This document shows, in pieces, positions 1-7,377 of a stretch of 18,457 nucleotides of DNA. Position 1 is the first letter of the stretch, and every line of letters starts with the position of its first letter. Location: assembly GCA_020627425.1 (NCBI GenBank), contig JAHKXX010000206.1, positions 1-18,457 of the forward strand, written 5' to 3'. A model generated the notes under the pieces. The model did not search any database. It was not told where the DNA came from and saw nothing but the letters and a program-made list of their open reading frames with translations. The translations under genes and the position numbers were made by a program. This DNA is from a bacterium (GTDB taxonomy: Bacteria; Bacillota; Clostridia; Oscillospirales; Acutalibacteraceae).

Positions 1-3000
1 CTGGGTCGTACTTGCGAATCTCGCCAATCACCTCATCCTCTTCATCATAAATCGCCTCAAGCTTGCATTCGCTTACTCCTGCTATAACTATGTTATCAAG
101 TACCGTTTTGGGCTGCATATATTTACTGAAGCTGATATAGAAACGCTCGGGAGCATCTTCATCGGCTGTTACCGTCATAACGGGCTTTGTTTTGCTGTCA
201 ACAAGGTTAAAATCAAGTCCCAGCTTCTCGGGCGGAATATCAAACGGCTCGGACTCCTGAGTCTCATAGCCTTCCTTCTCGATCTTTACCTTGAACGTAC
301 CCTCGTCCGTAAGCCACGAATACATACCGAGGCTGTCGGTGACTATCGGGTTCTCCTGCTCAAAGTCCTCTGCATTCCACTTGTTCCAATTGCCTGTATC
401 CTTGTCGAGCTTGTAGAGGGTCGCGGTCGCACCGGCAAGGGTGTTGCCTCTGACTGCTTCATATACGGTACCGGACGGGTCTACTATGTATCTTCCCTTG
501 CCGCCCTTATTATAGCCGCCGTTCTGATACTTGTCCCAGCCGCCCTTCGGGACAGCGTTGCCGTGCTCATCTATCGTCCAGCCGCCGTGCATCAGACTGA
601 AGAGGTTATCGTTTTCGTTGCCCCATGTCCACAGGACGTGCAGTCCCCCTGTTACTGTATCGGCAGCAGCACCGGGCAGATCTCCTTTTACTATATCTAT
701 AAATATCGAAACACCGGAATCTGTGATTACATCCTTTACGGTTTCGTTGGCAGGCTGATAGGTGCCTGTATCTTCGTCATAGGAGAAAGCGTCTATAATA
801 TCTTCTATATCGCAGACCCATTCGAATGCATCCGAAGCACCGTGGGATATTCTGCGCCAGTATCCGCCGGTATTTGTGTTCTTTATTTCCTGGTCCTCCC
901 TGCCGTATCTGTCCATACGTTCTCCGCGCAGGTAGAATATGGAAAGCTCGCCGGGGACATAGCTCGGATTACCGGGGTCAAAATAGCCCTCTGCTATCCA
1001 CTTGTCGGTGTCGGCGTCATAGAACGCCTCCATTATCTTGTACTCGTCGCCCTTTTTGCTCCAGAGAAATACAAAGGAAACGTCCTCATCGTTTTTCAGC
1101 TTTAATTCAAATCTCAGCGGACAAGACGGGTTTATGGTGATGAGAGGACTTGCGCCGACATTAAACATTCTCGTAACATCATAGTCCTTTCCGCTCGCCC
1201 AGTTTGTGGCACTGATCCTGCTGTTCGATGCACTCAGAGGAGCGTTGACTGTAACTGTTGCCTTTTCAATTTCTAAAGCCGACGGATCATAGGTAAACAC
1301 GGACACATCGCTCTTGTTGTCGCCGCTTATCGCATAGACTTCAAAGCTGTCGCCGTCATTTATTTTTGATTTATCCTTAGCAAGCGGCAGAGCGTCTGTC
1401 ATATATTTGCCTGTATAGGGATTTACACTGACCTCGTGTGTTATGCTGCCGCTGCTGCCGGAGGTATTGCTTATAACTATCTTTACCTTATCGCTGCCGT
1501 CAGCATAGCCCGATACCGCTACCGACTTGTCGCTTGTTGTCATCGGAGCTGACAGCGAGCACATGGATGTGGTTATATCCACCTCTCCGAGTGACTGTTC
1601 ATAGTTTATGTCCCTGTATCTCATCTCGACATTTGCACTCAGCTTCTTTGCAGAGTCGGCATTATATTCACCGCTGAGATATGCCGAGAAATGCAGCTCT
1701 CCCTCTGTACAGCCGTCAAGACTTATATTGTCCATGCTCTGATTTTCGTCAAGCTCAAAGCCCTTTGCAGAGAACGAGCTTTCTATCGGTTCTATATTGT
1801 CGGGAATAAAAAGTCTGAGACGGCTTACGCTGAGCTGATCGTTGTTCCAGTCACTGCGTACCTTATATTTTATGGTATAGTAGATGAGCGAGCCGTCAAC
1901 GCCTATGTTTCCGGTAGATGTGATCTCGGCGTTTTCAAAAACTCTGAAGCGCTTGTCGCTGAAATTTGCACAGCCGCGGAAGGAGGTGTTTTCAAACCGT
2001 ATATCCTCCACTGCGCTTATGATTCTGTTCAGACTTACACAGCCGTCAAATGCGCCCCCATTTATTCTTTCCAGCTCGTCCGAGGCTGTGACTGTAGTAA
2101 GGGAAGTGCAGCCCCTGAACATATCGTTTGCTATGTACTTCAAGCCCTGTGGCAGTGAAACGGTGCCGAGAGACGTACACCCGTTAAACACACCGTCCTC
2201 CGACTCTGTTATGTTGTCGGGTATCTCTATGCCCTGCAGGCTCTCACAGCCGTAAAAATCCTCGTGACGCAGCTTATTGATACCGCTGCCGAGTTTTACC
2301 TCGGAGAGGCTGTGGCAATTATAGCATATATAACTGCCGATTTCCAATACACTGTCGGGGATAACAAGCGTTTCAAGTGAATGACACTCCTCAAAGGCGC
2401 TGTCGCCGATCTTGGTAACGGAATCGGGTATAGTTATATCTGTCAGCTCGTGTGCATCACGGAACGCATTATTCGGTATAGCGAGCAGCCTGTCGCCGAT
2501 GGTAACGCTCTTGATACTTGAATTTCTCAGCGGCTTGTCTGCGTCTGTTACAGTAGACGGGAAATATATATCGGTAACTGCGGTTTTTTCAAAAATACTG
2601 TCCCCGAGCCTGATAACTCCCTCATTTATAGTTACCTTTGACAGAGCTGTACTGCCCGCAAGGGCTCCTCTGCCTATTTCCTGAACCTTAGCAGGGACAT
2701 AGAACTCCTTGAGTGAGGTACAGTTTGCAAATGCATATGCGCCTATTGTTATCAGTTTCTCGGGAAGCTCTACCGATGCAAGAGAGCTACAGCCCTCAAA
2801 TGCGTTTTCTCCAATTTCCCTCAGGGAATCCGGCAGTGTCACTGTTTTCAGCCCGGAGCACTCCCTGAATGCTTCCTGTGATATAGTCTTTACACCCTCA
2901 GGCAGAGTTACTTCGGTAACGCCTGTGCCCTGGTACAGACCGCGCGGAATAACTGTTATGCCCTCGGGCAGGTTTATCTTTTTCAGCTTTTTTGAATTAT

Positions 3001-4105
3001 AGAACGGCTTTTCCGTTTCGGTAACGGACAGCGGCAGAGTTACCTCGGTAAGAGCTGTATTTGCAAACGCTTCGTTACCTATCTTTTTAAGACCCTCATT
3101 CAGTGTAACGCTTTTCAGATTTTCACAGTAATGAAAGGCACCGTTTGCTATGACTTCGACATTGTCAGGAACAGTAACGCTCGTCAGAGCCTTACAGCCA
3201 TGGAAACACTCATATGGGATCTCCTTTATACCTGTACCGATAGTAACGGAGGTCAGTCTGTCACAGCCGTAAAAAGCCCAACTGCCTGCGACAGTAACCG
3301 AGTTCGAGATAACAGCCGACTGCAGATAGTCGCACTGCTCAAATGCACTCTCGCCTATTTCGGTTATAGTCTCGGGCAATACTATATTCCTTATCCGGGA
3401 ATTTCTGAACATTTTGTTTGGTATTTTTTTCAGACCCTCTGCAAAGGTAATATCCGTAAGATACTCTGCTCCTTCAAAAACATACTCACCCGATACCAGA
3501 GTAGAAGGAATATATACAGAGCTTACCGCGGTTCCTTCTATTATACCGCTTTCGCAGTACTTCAGACCCTCATTAAGCGTCAGAACCGACAGCGCTTTGT
3601 TTTGTTCAAATGCACGTTGCCCGATAGTTTCTACGGACGAGGAGATCTCTATCTTGCTCAGTCTGTCGCAATATGTAATTGCGTACTCACTTATTTTTAC
3701 CAAAGTAGACGGCAGGCTGATACTCTCCAGACTGTCGCAGTTTTTGACTGCCTGTCTGTCGATCAAGGTATAGCCCTCGGGAATTATCAGCTCTTCAATA
3801 TCGTTGTTGTCAACAAAAGCGCCTGTGCCAAGTGTAGTCACTGTCACCCCGTTTAGCTTTGTCGGCAGAGTAACTGCTGTGCTGCTGCCGGTATATCCGA
3901 CTACAGACGCAGTCCCGTCGTCAAGCACCACATAGCTCCAGTCGCCTTCACTCTGTGCTTCGGACGCCGCACTGACGCTAAGAGTCGCAGGCATATCATA
4001 CCCCAACGGCACACCCGCAGCGGTAACGCAGCCGATAAGCATAGTTGATGCAAGTGCAACGGACAAAAGCCTTCGTTTTAAATGTGGATATTCAGTCCTA
4101 TCCAT
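1..4105 (-). CDS. BspA-like leucine-rich-repeat surface protein, 3' end outside window
   Basis: The frame is open from ATG at 4105 to the window edge (1368 codons); the reading phase agrees at both ends. A GGAGGAG ribosome site precedes the ATG. Residues 1-46 form a secretion signal (KRR, hydrophobic core, then VSA-AS). It also contains LIGC at 23-26, which fits a lipobox, so lipoprotein processing is an alternative. Roughly residues 90-720 are about two dozen 22-24 residue LRR_5 (BspA/Treponema pallidum) repeats of the form LPxxLxxIGxxAFxxCxxL. After them come Ig-like stretches (about 720-1190) and, near 1205-1310, a domain with DPSGTVYEA, GATATLYK and KVKIEKEGYET, followed by SFSKYM. That combination is common in giant clostridial cell-surface proteins. 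Likely role is adhesion or binding at the cell surface. The anchor and C-terminus lie outside the window. Confidence 0.88.
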   Translation of the reverse strand, partial: MDRTEYPHLKRRLLSVALASTMLIGCVTAAGVPLGYDMPATLSVSAASEAQSEGDWSYVVLDDGTASVVGYTGSSTAVTLPTKLNGVTVTTLGTGAFVDNNDIEELIIPEGYTLIDRQAVKNCDSLESISLPSTLVKISEYAITYCDRLSKIEISSSVETIGQRAFEQNKALSVLTLNEGLKYCESGIIEGTAVSSVYIPSTLVSGEYVFEGAEYLTDITFAEGLKKIPNKMFRNSRIRNIVLPETITEIGESAFEQCDYLQSAVISNSVTVAGSWAFYGCDRLTSVTIGTGIKEIPYECFHGCKALTSVTVPDNVEVIANGAFHYCENLKSVTLNEGLKKIGNEAFANTALTEVTLPLSVTETEKPFYNSKKLKKINLPEGITVIPRGLYQGTGVTEVTLPEGVKTISQEAFRECSGLKTVTLPDSLREIGENAFEGCSSLASVELPEKLITIGAYAFANCTSLKEFYVPAKVQEIGRGALAGSTALSKVTINEGVIRLGDSIFEKTAVTDIYFPSTVTDADKPLRNSSIKSVTIGDRLLAIPNNAFRDAHELTDITIPDSVTKIGDSAFEECHSLETLVIPDSVLEIGSYICYNCHSLSEVKLGSGINKLRHEDFYGCESLQGIEIPDNITESEDGVFNGCTSLGTVSLPQGLKYIANDMFRGCTSLTTVTASDELERINGGAFDGCVSLNRIISAVEDIRFENTSFRGCANFSDKRFRVFENAEITSTGNIGVDGSLIYYTIKYKVRSDWNNDQLSVSRLRLFIPDNIEPIESSFSAKGFELDENQSMDNISLDGCTEGELHFSAYLSGEYNADSAKKLSANVEMRYRDINYEQSLGEVDITTSMCSLSAPMTTSDKSVAVSGYADGSDKVKIVISNTSGSSGSITHEVSVNPYTGKYMTDALPLAKDKSKINDGDSFEVYAISGDNKSDVSVFTYDPSALEIEKATVTVNAPLSASNSRISATNWASGKDYDVTRMFNVGASPLITINPSCPLRFELKLKNDEDVSFVFLWSKKGDEYKIMEAFYDADTDKWIAEGYFDPGNPSYVPGELSIFYLRGERMDRYGREDQEIKNTNTGGYWRRISHGASDAFEWVCDIEDIIDAFSYDEDTGTYQPANETVKDVITDSGVSIFIDIVKGDLPGAAADTVTGGLHVLWTWGNENDNLFSLMHGGWTIDEHGNAVPKGGWDKYQNGGYNKGGKGRYIVDPSGTVYEAVRGNTLAGATATLYKLDKDTGNWNKWNAEDFEQENPIVTDSLGMYSWLTDEGTFKVKIEKEGYETQESEPFDIPPEKLGLDFNLVDSKTKPVMTVTADEDAPERFYISFSKYMQPKTVLDNIVIAGVSECKLEAIYDEEDEVIGEIRKYDP

Positions 4106-4149
4106 ACTATGATCTCCTCCTGTTTTTGAATTTAAAAAACGGTAAGACT

Positions 4150-4169
4150 ATTAATGATCTACCATTAAT
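4150..4169. promoter_or_regulatory. Inverted repeat at the LRR gene transcription start
   Basis: Perfect 7-bp arms ATTAATG and CATTAAT separated by 6 bp lie exactly at the predicted start site. Position and AT-rich symmetry suggest a repressor operator; a weak RNA hairpin is the alternative. Confidence 0.35.
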
Positions 4170-4176
4170 ACATAAT

Positions 4177-4205
4177 ATTTTAGCATATTGTTTGCAGAAT
4201 TTAAA
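4177..4205 (-). promoter_or_regulatory. Promoter candidate for the LRR protein
   Basis: Reading the minus strand: -35 TTTAAA (4205-4200), 17-bp spacer, and an extended -10 TGC-TAAAAT (4182-4177). The predicted start site is near 4170, giving a leader of about 65 nt with a strong ribosome site. Confidence 0.5.
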
Positions 4206-4263
4206 CATATTTACCGTGTCTGTTTTGGTAATAATATTAAACCGTGACAAAACGGAAATTTAT

Positions 4264-4572
4264 TTACCGACAAATACAACACGCCGATATAGTGGCGGAT
4301 ATAATCACCACCCGGAAGATCGTGACAAGATAGAGCCTGCTTATTTCCGAATATTAAATCCGAGTATCTTTATCATAGAGATGGATTTTTCGTTCTTTTC
4401 TATAATTATCTTTGTCAGAAGGAAGATAAGAGCCGATGACAGTATTACACACAGATACCGGAAATATGTCATATAGTCGCCCATAGAATGGCTGAGCCGG
4501 TGTACAAGCTTCAGTACCTGCTCCGAATAAAGCTGTTTTTCAGCCTCATTATACACTGTCTTGTCAGCCTTG
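4264..4572 (-). pseudogene. Decayed C-terminal piece of an FtsX-type ABC transporter permease
   Basis: The frame read from 4572 down to 4341 gives a soluble stretch, a membrane helix (YLCVILSSALIFLLTKII) and then IIEKNEKSISMIKILGF, the hallmark of the last cytoplasmic loop of FtsX/MacB-like permeases. The frame stops at 4341, but the adjacent frame continues as EISRLYLVTIFRVVIISATI, which is what follows in intact family members. A frameshift of one base therefore separates the two halves, and this second half ends at 4264. The several hundred residues expected upstream are absent; the HMA gene ends directly before it. No ribosome site or start was found. I read it as a relic left by a deletion that fused the operon end to an old permease gene. 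Confidence 0.6.
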
Positions 4573-4812
4573 TCATAAGCCTTTTTTCTTGTATTCCTCG
4601 GTTTTTACCGACAAAAGCGTATATCCGGTTTTGTCTATTACCTCTTTAAGGCTGCTTTCGCTTATCGGCTCCGAGCTTATTATCTCTGCGATTTTTTTGG
4701 AGCGTGAAGCCTTTACCTTTTTTACACTGAAGTTGTTTCTTATTGCCTCCTGAATATGCGATTCACACATTGAACACATCATACCGTCGATTTCGGCTGT
4801 GGTCTTATACAT
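4573..4812 (-). CDS. Small heavy-metal-associated (HMA) domain protein, CopZ-like
   Basis: This is a 79-residue protein with GMMCSMC at residues 10-16, the Cys-x-x-Cys metal site at the end of the first strand of HMA domains. The rest fits the 70-residue beta-alpha-beta fold. The C-terminal tail is lysine-rich (EEYKKKGL). The start is set by AAGGAG upstream of the ATG. Family members bind Cu(I) or other soft metals as cytoplasmic chaperones; the metal here cannot be told. It is the last gene downstream of DUF2325, DUF3793 and flavodoxin, separated from flavodoxin by an 82-bp gap with a nested palindrome, so it may be expressed with them or on its own. Confidence 0.75.
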   Translation of the reverse strand: MYKTTAEIDGMMCSMCESHIQEAIRNNFSVKKVKASRSKKIAEIISSEPISESSLKEVIDKTGYTLLSVKTEEYKKKGL

Positions 4813-4840
4813 ATATTACATCTCCTTAAAAGTACATTAA

Positions 4841-4882
4841 CCTCAACGGGCATAATACTGATCAGTATCGGCACCGTTGAGG
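4841..4882. promoter_or_regulatory. Nested inverted repeats between flavodoxin and the HMA gene
   Basis: Outer arms CCTCAACGG (4841-4849) and CCGTTGAGG (4874-4882) enclose a perfect 14-bp palindrome ATACTGATCAGTAT (4855-4868). On the minus strand no good T-run follows, so it is a poor intrinsic terminator. The inner palindrome could be an operator for the HMA gene. Confidence 0.45.
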
Positions 4883-4894
4883 TGAGATTTTGCA

Positions 4895-5323
4895 TTATTC
4901 TTTTGTAAGCTCTGCACCGAGTGCCTTGCAGCTATTCACTCCGTCATCATCGGGAGCCTCGTTACACATAACGCTTTCCACTGCGGGATTCTGACCTGCG
5001 CTTACACAGTTCTCTTCCCACGTTCTCATCCACTCGCCGTCACCCCAGCCATAGGAGCCGAACAGAGCAAACTTTTTGCCGCTGAGCTTTGGCAGTACAG
5101 CGTCAAACATCGGCTGAAACTCGCTGTCCTCCAGCTCTTCTGCACCCATAGCCGGACAGCCGAACGCAAACGCGTCAAAGCCCTCGACCATATCCTCGGT
5201 AAATTCGCCGGCAGTGAACAGCTCTGCCTCTGCACCGCTTTCCTTTGCGCCTTCAAGTACAGCGTTTGCCATTTGCTCGGTGTTGCCTGTACCGCTCCAA
5301 TATACAACTGCTAATTTTTTCAC
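4895..5323 (-). CDS. Short-chain flavodoxin
   Basis: The protein has 142 residues, the usual size for short-chain flavodoxins. The N-terminus KKLAVVYWSGTGNTEQMA holds the phosphate-binding loop SGTGNT (10-15) for FMN. GCPAMGAEELED (55-66) and FGSYGWGDGEWM (88-99) match the two loops that clamp the isoalloxazine ring. It is a cytoplasmic one-electron carrier that replaces ferredoxin, classically when iron is short. The start is GTG at 5323; the only nearby ATG runs into a stop after two codons. It sits 36 bp downstream of DUF3793 in the same operon, and the pairing fits an iron- or redox-responsive unit. Confidence 0.9.
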   Translation of the reverse strand: MKKLAVVYWSGTGNTEQMANAVLEGAKESGAEAELFTAGEFTEDMVEGFDAFAFGCPAMGAEELEDSEFQPMFDAVLPKLSGKKFALFGSYGWGDGEWMRTWEENCVSAGQNPAVESVMCNEAPDDDGVNSCKALGAELTKE

Positions 5324-5359
5324 AATTTCATTTTCCTTTCATATTGTAATTTAATTATA

Positions 5360-5911
5360 TCAGCAAGACACCGCAAGTCTTTCTATAGGGCAGCCCTTTG
5401 CTGCAAGGGACTCGCAGATTCTTGTACACTGATCGTATTTTTTAAAGGTGCGCTGCGCCTTTTTTTCATCGCCGTAGACCTTCCAGCAGCCGACAAGCTT
5501 ACATTCCTTTGCCCTGTGCTCTATAAAGCCCTTGACGTCCTCCGGCGGATAGCTAAGGAAAAGACCTATCTCGTGAGGAAACTCATCGGAACTTTTGAGT
5601 CTATACATAAGCCTTGACACGCACATATTCACATTCTCGCACTCATAGCCGAGTCGGGACAAGATCTCCTGAGACGATTGGTCGGACAGATCTCGTCTGA
5701 GCTTTCCCGGGCGGTAAACATAGATAAGCGTGCCGTTTTTTCCGCTCTTTATAGGTATTACGCGAAGTCCGGAGCTTCTGAGCCTTTTGTTTATACTTTT
5801 TAAGCTTTTTATTTCGTCGCTATGGTCCTTAAAACGATAATTAAAAATATTGCCTGTTTTTATTCCCACGATCGTAGGGGAACAGTGACGTATTATAACC
5901 TCGTCAGCCAT
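5360..5911 (-). CDS. DUF3793 family protein
   Basis: This 183-residue cytoplasmic protein has no signal peptide or membrane helix. Family landmarks visible are HCSPTIVGIKTGNIF (9-23), EIGLFLSYPPEDVKGFI (114-130) and CWKVYGDE (142-149), followed by a region with several cysteines (162-183). DUF3793 has no established biochemical function. In clostridia it is commonly seen near flavodoxin and ferrous-iron uptake genes, so an accessory role in iron or redox homeostasis is an inference. An AAGGAG ribosome site sits 8 nt before the ATG. It is 27 bp from DUF2325 upstream and 36 bp from flavodoxin downstream. Confidence 0.82.
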   Translation of the reverse strand: MADEVIIRHCSPTIVGIKTGNIFNYRFKDHSDEIKSLKSINKRLRSSGLRVIPIKSGKNGTLIYVYRPGKLRRDLSDQSSQEILSRLGYECENVNMCVSRLMYRLKSSDEFPHEIGLFLSYPPEDVKGFIEHRAKECKLVGCWKVYGDEKKAQRTFKKYDQCTRICESLAAKGCPIERLAVSC

Positions 5912-5938
5912 AAAAACTACTCCTTTTTAAGGGTCAGC

Positions 5939-6214
5939 TCAAGCGTACTGCTCAAGCACATTTTTAAGTGCGCTTTTAGAGCCGCTGTGAATACGCTCTA
6001 CGGGGATTTTCCGATTTTTGGCGCTCTCTAACGCACACTTTGCCATTTTGTGAGAAACGGTATTTGTAAAAAGCACTACAAGATCGGGGTTGCCGATGTC
6101 CTGAAGTCCTCTGCTCATTTTTGCATAGACCTTTGCTTTACAATTATAGCTTTTACAAAGATCCTTATATTCTCTTATCATACACTCATTTCCGCCTACT
6201 ATTACAAGACTCAT
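5939..6214 (-). CDS. DUF2325 family protein
   Basis: A 91-residue protein. It opens with SLVIVGGNECM, a Rossmann-like strand and glycine turn, and carries DLVVLFTNTVSHKMAKCA (44-61), the most conserved segment of small DUF2325 proteins, which ends in a SALKNVLEQY helix. Function is unknown. It is first in the operon behind the promoter at 6262-6291 and has AAAGGGG 8 nt before ATG 6214. Together with DUF3793 and flavodoxin it makes a recurrent clostridial trio suggestive of iron or redox stress, but nothing in the sequence proves the signal. Confidence 0.8.
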   Translation of the reverse strand: MSLVIVGGNECMIREYKDLCKSYNCKAKVYAKMSRGLQDIGNPDLVVLFTNTVSHKMAKCALESAKNRKIPVERIHSGSKSALKNVLEQYA

Positions 6215-6234
6215 ACATAAAACCCCTTTCTGCT

Positions 6235-6291
6235 AGTTAGCTTTATCTAACTTCCTTTGTAAGTTTAACATATCTAACTATACTTTGTCAA
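6235..6291 (-). promoter_or_regulatory. Promoter with two related operator-like inverted repeats for the DUF2325 operon
   Basis: Minus-strand -35 TTGACA (6291-6286) and -10 TTAAAC or TAAACT (6268-6262) with 17-18 bp spacing. Site 1 (6262-6279, AGTTTA-N6-CTAACT) covers the -10 and part of the spacer. Site 2 (6235-6252, AGTTAG-N6-CTAACT, perfect arms) lies just downstream of the start point, 27 bp away. Both share TATCTAACT. The TTAG/CTAA half-sites recall DtxR/IdeR-type metal operators, but the spacing differs from the classic box. Confidence 0.6.
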
Positions 6292-6448
6292 TAGGAATTC
6301 TAAAAAAACCTCTGTGCAAAAAATAGCCTCAAATAGGTTTAAAAAACCGCAGCTTATGATTATTGTTACCTCATATCATCAGAATATTACTAACTGTTTT
6401 TATTCGGCAACTTTTTTGTGTGCAGACTTATCAGCTTAAGTAAGAGAC

Positions 6449-6614
6449 AATAAGTAGAATAAACAAATACACCTACCTGCGCTTCAAAGCAGCGTCAAGC
6501 GCCGCCCTGTGCGGTACCCCAAGGGCACTTCCTTCGGGCGCACGGCGCGGAATGTGAGGGAAAATAAACCAAACCTATACGCGTGCCAAGAAGGTAGGCG
6601 GTAACAAAAACCTC
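6449..6614 (+). repeat. Dispersed GC-rich repeat, copy A
   Basis: Begins with an AT-rich lead (AATAAACAAATACAC) and continues with AAAGCAGCGTCAAGCGCCGC, GCGCGGAA, AATAAACC and ACGCGTGCC blocks, in the same order as copies B (6859) and C (13463). No coding signal was seen. From 6300 to 6448 I see nothing but AT-rich spacer. Confidence 0.7.
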
Positions 6615-6845
6615 AGTGCGCGAATTGCTCCGCGCGAGCACGCGCCGCGTGCCGATAAATTGGAGAACACAACCAACTACAGTGCGCGAATCGACAGCGC
6701 AGGCACTGCGCCGCGTGCCGATAAAGTGGAGGGCACAACCAACTACAGTGCGCGAATCGACAGCGCAGGCACTGCGCCGCGTGCCGATAAAGTGGAGGAC
6801 ACAACCAACTACAGTGCGCGAATTGACAGCGCAGGCACTGCGCCG
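6615..6845 (+). repeat. Tandem array of 66-bp units
   Basis: Units start with AGTGCGCGAAT at 6615, 6681, 6747 and 6813 (the last is partial). Each is a 34-bp core followed by a 32-bp linker. Most cores contain the hairpin GCGCAG-gca-CTGCGC. Because 66 is divisible by three, all frames stay open across units, which produces spurious ORFs on both strands. Confidence 0.85.
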
Positions 6846-6858
6846 AGTTCTGTTGGGA

Positions 6859-7118
6859 TAGACAAAAAAGAATAGACAAATACACTTTTCTCCATTCTAA
6901 AGCAGCGTCAAGCGCCGCCCTGTGCGGCACGGCGCGGACGGCACCGTACAATAAACCCAATTCGTACGCGTGCCGATAAAGTGGAGGGCACAACCAACTA
7001 CAGTGCGCGAATTGACAGCGCAGGCACTGCGCCGCGTGCCAAGAAGGTAGGCGGTAACAAAAACCTCAGTGCGCGAATTGCTCCGCGCGAGCACGCGCCG
7101 CGAGCACGCGCAGGGGGT
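6859..7118 (+). repeat. Dispersed GC-rich repeat, copy B
   Basis: The first 55 bp are identical to copy C at 13463-13517. It then runs through the GCGCGG, AATAAACCC and ACGCGTGCC blocks into two more 66-bp-period units (starts 7002 and 7068). The two linker types and two core types of copy A and of the tandem array reappear here in new combinations, and the repeat ends at the SRP RNA promoter. Confidence 0.8.
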
Positions 7119-7146
7119 TGATTTTTTTAAAAGAGTGTAGTATAAT
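7118..7146 (+). promoter_or_regulatory. SRP RNA promoter
   Basis: -35 TTGATT (7118-7123), 17-bp spacer, perfect -10 TATAAT (7141-7146). It sits immediately after the GC-rich repeat and about 45 bp before the SRP RNA body. Confidence 0.8.
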
Positions 7147-7147
7147 G

Positions 7148-7174
7148 GTGTTGCTGCCGCAAAAGGAGCAACAC
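7148..7174 (+). other. Leader hairpin in front of the SRP RNA
   Basis: Perfect 8-bp arms GTGTTGCT (7148-7155) and AGCAACAC (7167-7174) lie at the predicted transcript 5' end. They would form a stem on the precursor and may guide 5' processing. Confidence 0.45.
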
Positions 7175-7190
7175 AAGACAGAAGCATATT

Positions 7191-7316
7191 TTTTGGTATA
7201 CAGCCTGTCGGGCGCTGTGCAACGGCGTACCGTGAACCATGTCAGGCGGGGAACCGAGCAGCATTAAGCGTGATACGCGGTGTGATGCAGTCAGTCCGAC
7301 GGGCTGTATACCAAAG
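7191..7316 (+). ncRNA. ffs: Signal recognition particle RNA (small bacterial 4.5S type)
   Basis: The diagnostic domain IV is at about 7231-7269: GTGAACCATGTCAGG, a GGAA tetraloop, then GAGCAGCATTAAGC, which binds Ffh. The ends pair almost perfectly over 20 bp (7192-7211 with 7296-7315, with one G-U). At about 125 nt with no recognisable Alu domain it is the short form, unlike the roughly 270-nt Bacillus RNA. Its place directly upstream of dnaX matches the Bacillus scr-dnaX order. Confidence 0.93.
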
Positions 7317-7323
7317 GGTATGT

Positions 7324-7349
7324 GCCGCTTTGCGGTCTGTCTTTTTTTT
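7324..7349 (+). terminator. SRP RNA terminator
   Basis: Short stem CCGC-TTT-GCGG (7325-7335) with an adjacent G-U, then TCTGTC and eight Ts. The stem is weak, so some read-through into dnaX, whose ATG is 29 bp on, is likely. Confidence 0.65.
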
Positions 7350-7377
7350 AATAGAAAAGGTGTGGAGGTATGAAAAA

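Noticed and set aside
531..3856. Plus-strand ORFs opposite the LRR gene
   Set aside because: They are antisense shadows of a continuous 1368-codon frame with clear LRR periodicity.
4045..4556. Plus-strand ORF at 4045-4476 and the minus ORF at 4341-4556 as a complete gene
   Set aside because: The first is antisense to the LRR signal region and promoter; the second is part of the frameshifted permease relic.
4841..4882. Flavodoxin terminator
   Set aside because: No T-run follows on the minus strand; kept instead as a regulatory candidate.
6615..7118. CRISPR-like 32+34 bp alternation
   Set aside because: Both parts recur as copies of a few module types; there are no unique spacers and no cas genes.
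6613..7187. Overlapping ORFs on both strands in the 66-bp repeats
   Set aside because: They exist only because the period is a multiple of three; composition follows the repeat and there is no ribosome site.
7270..7377. Longer dnaX start at 7270
   Set aside because: It lies inside the SRP RNA and reads through its terminator; ATG 7378 has GGAGG and the family N-terminus.
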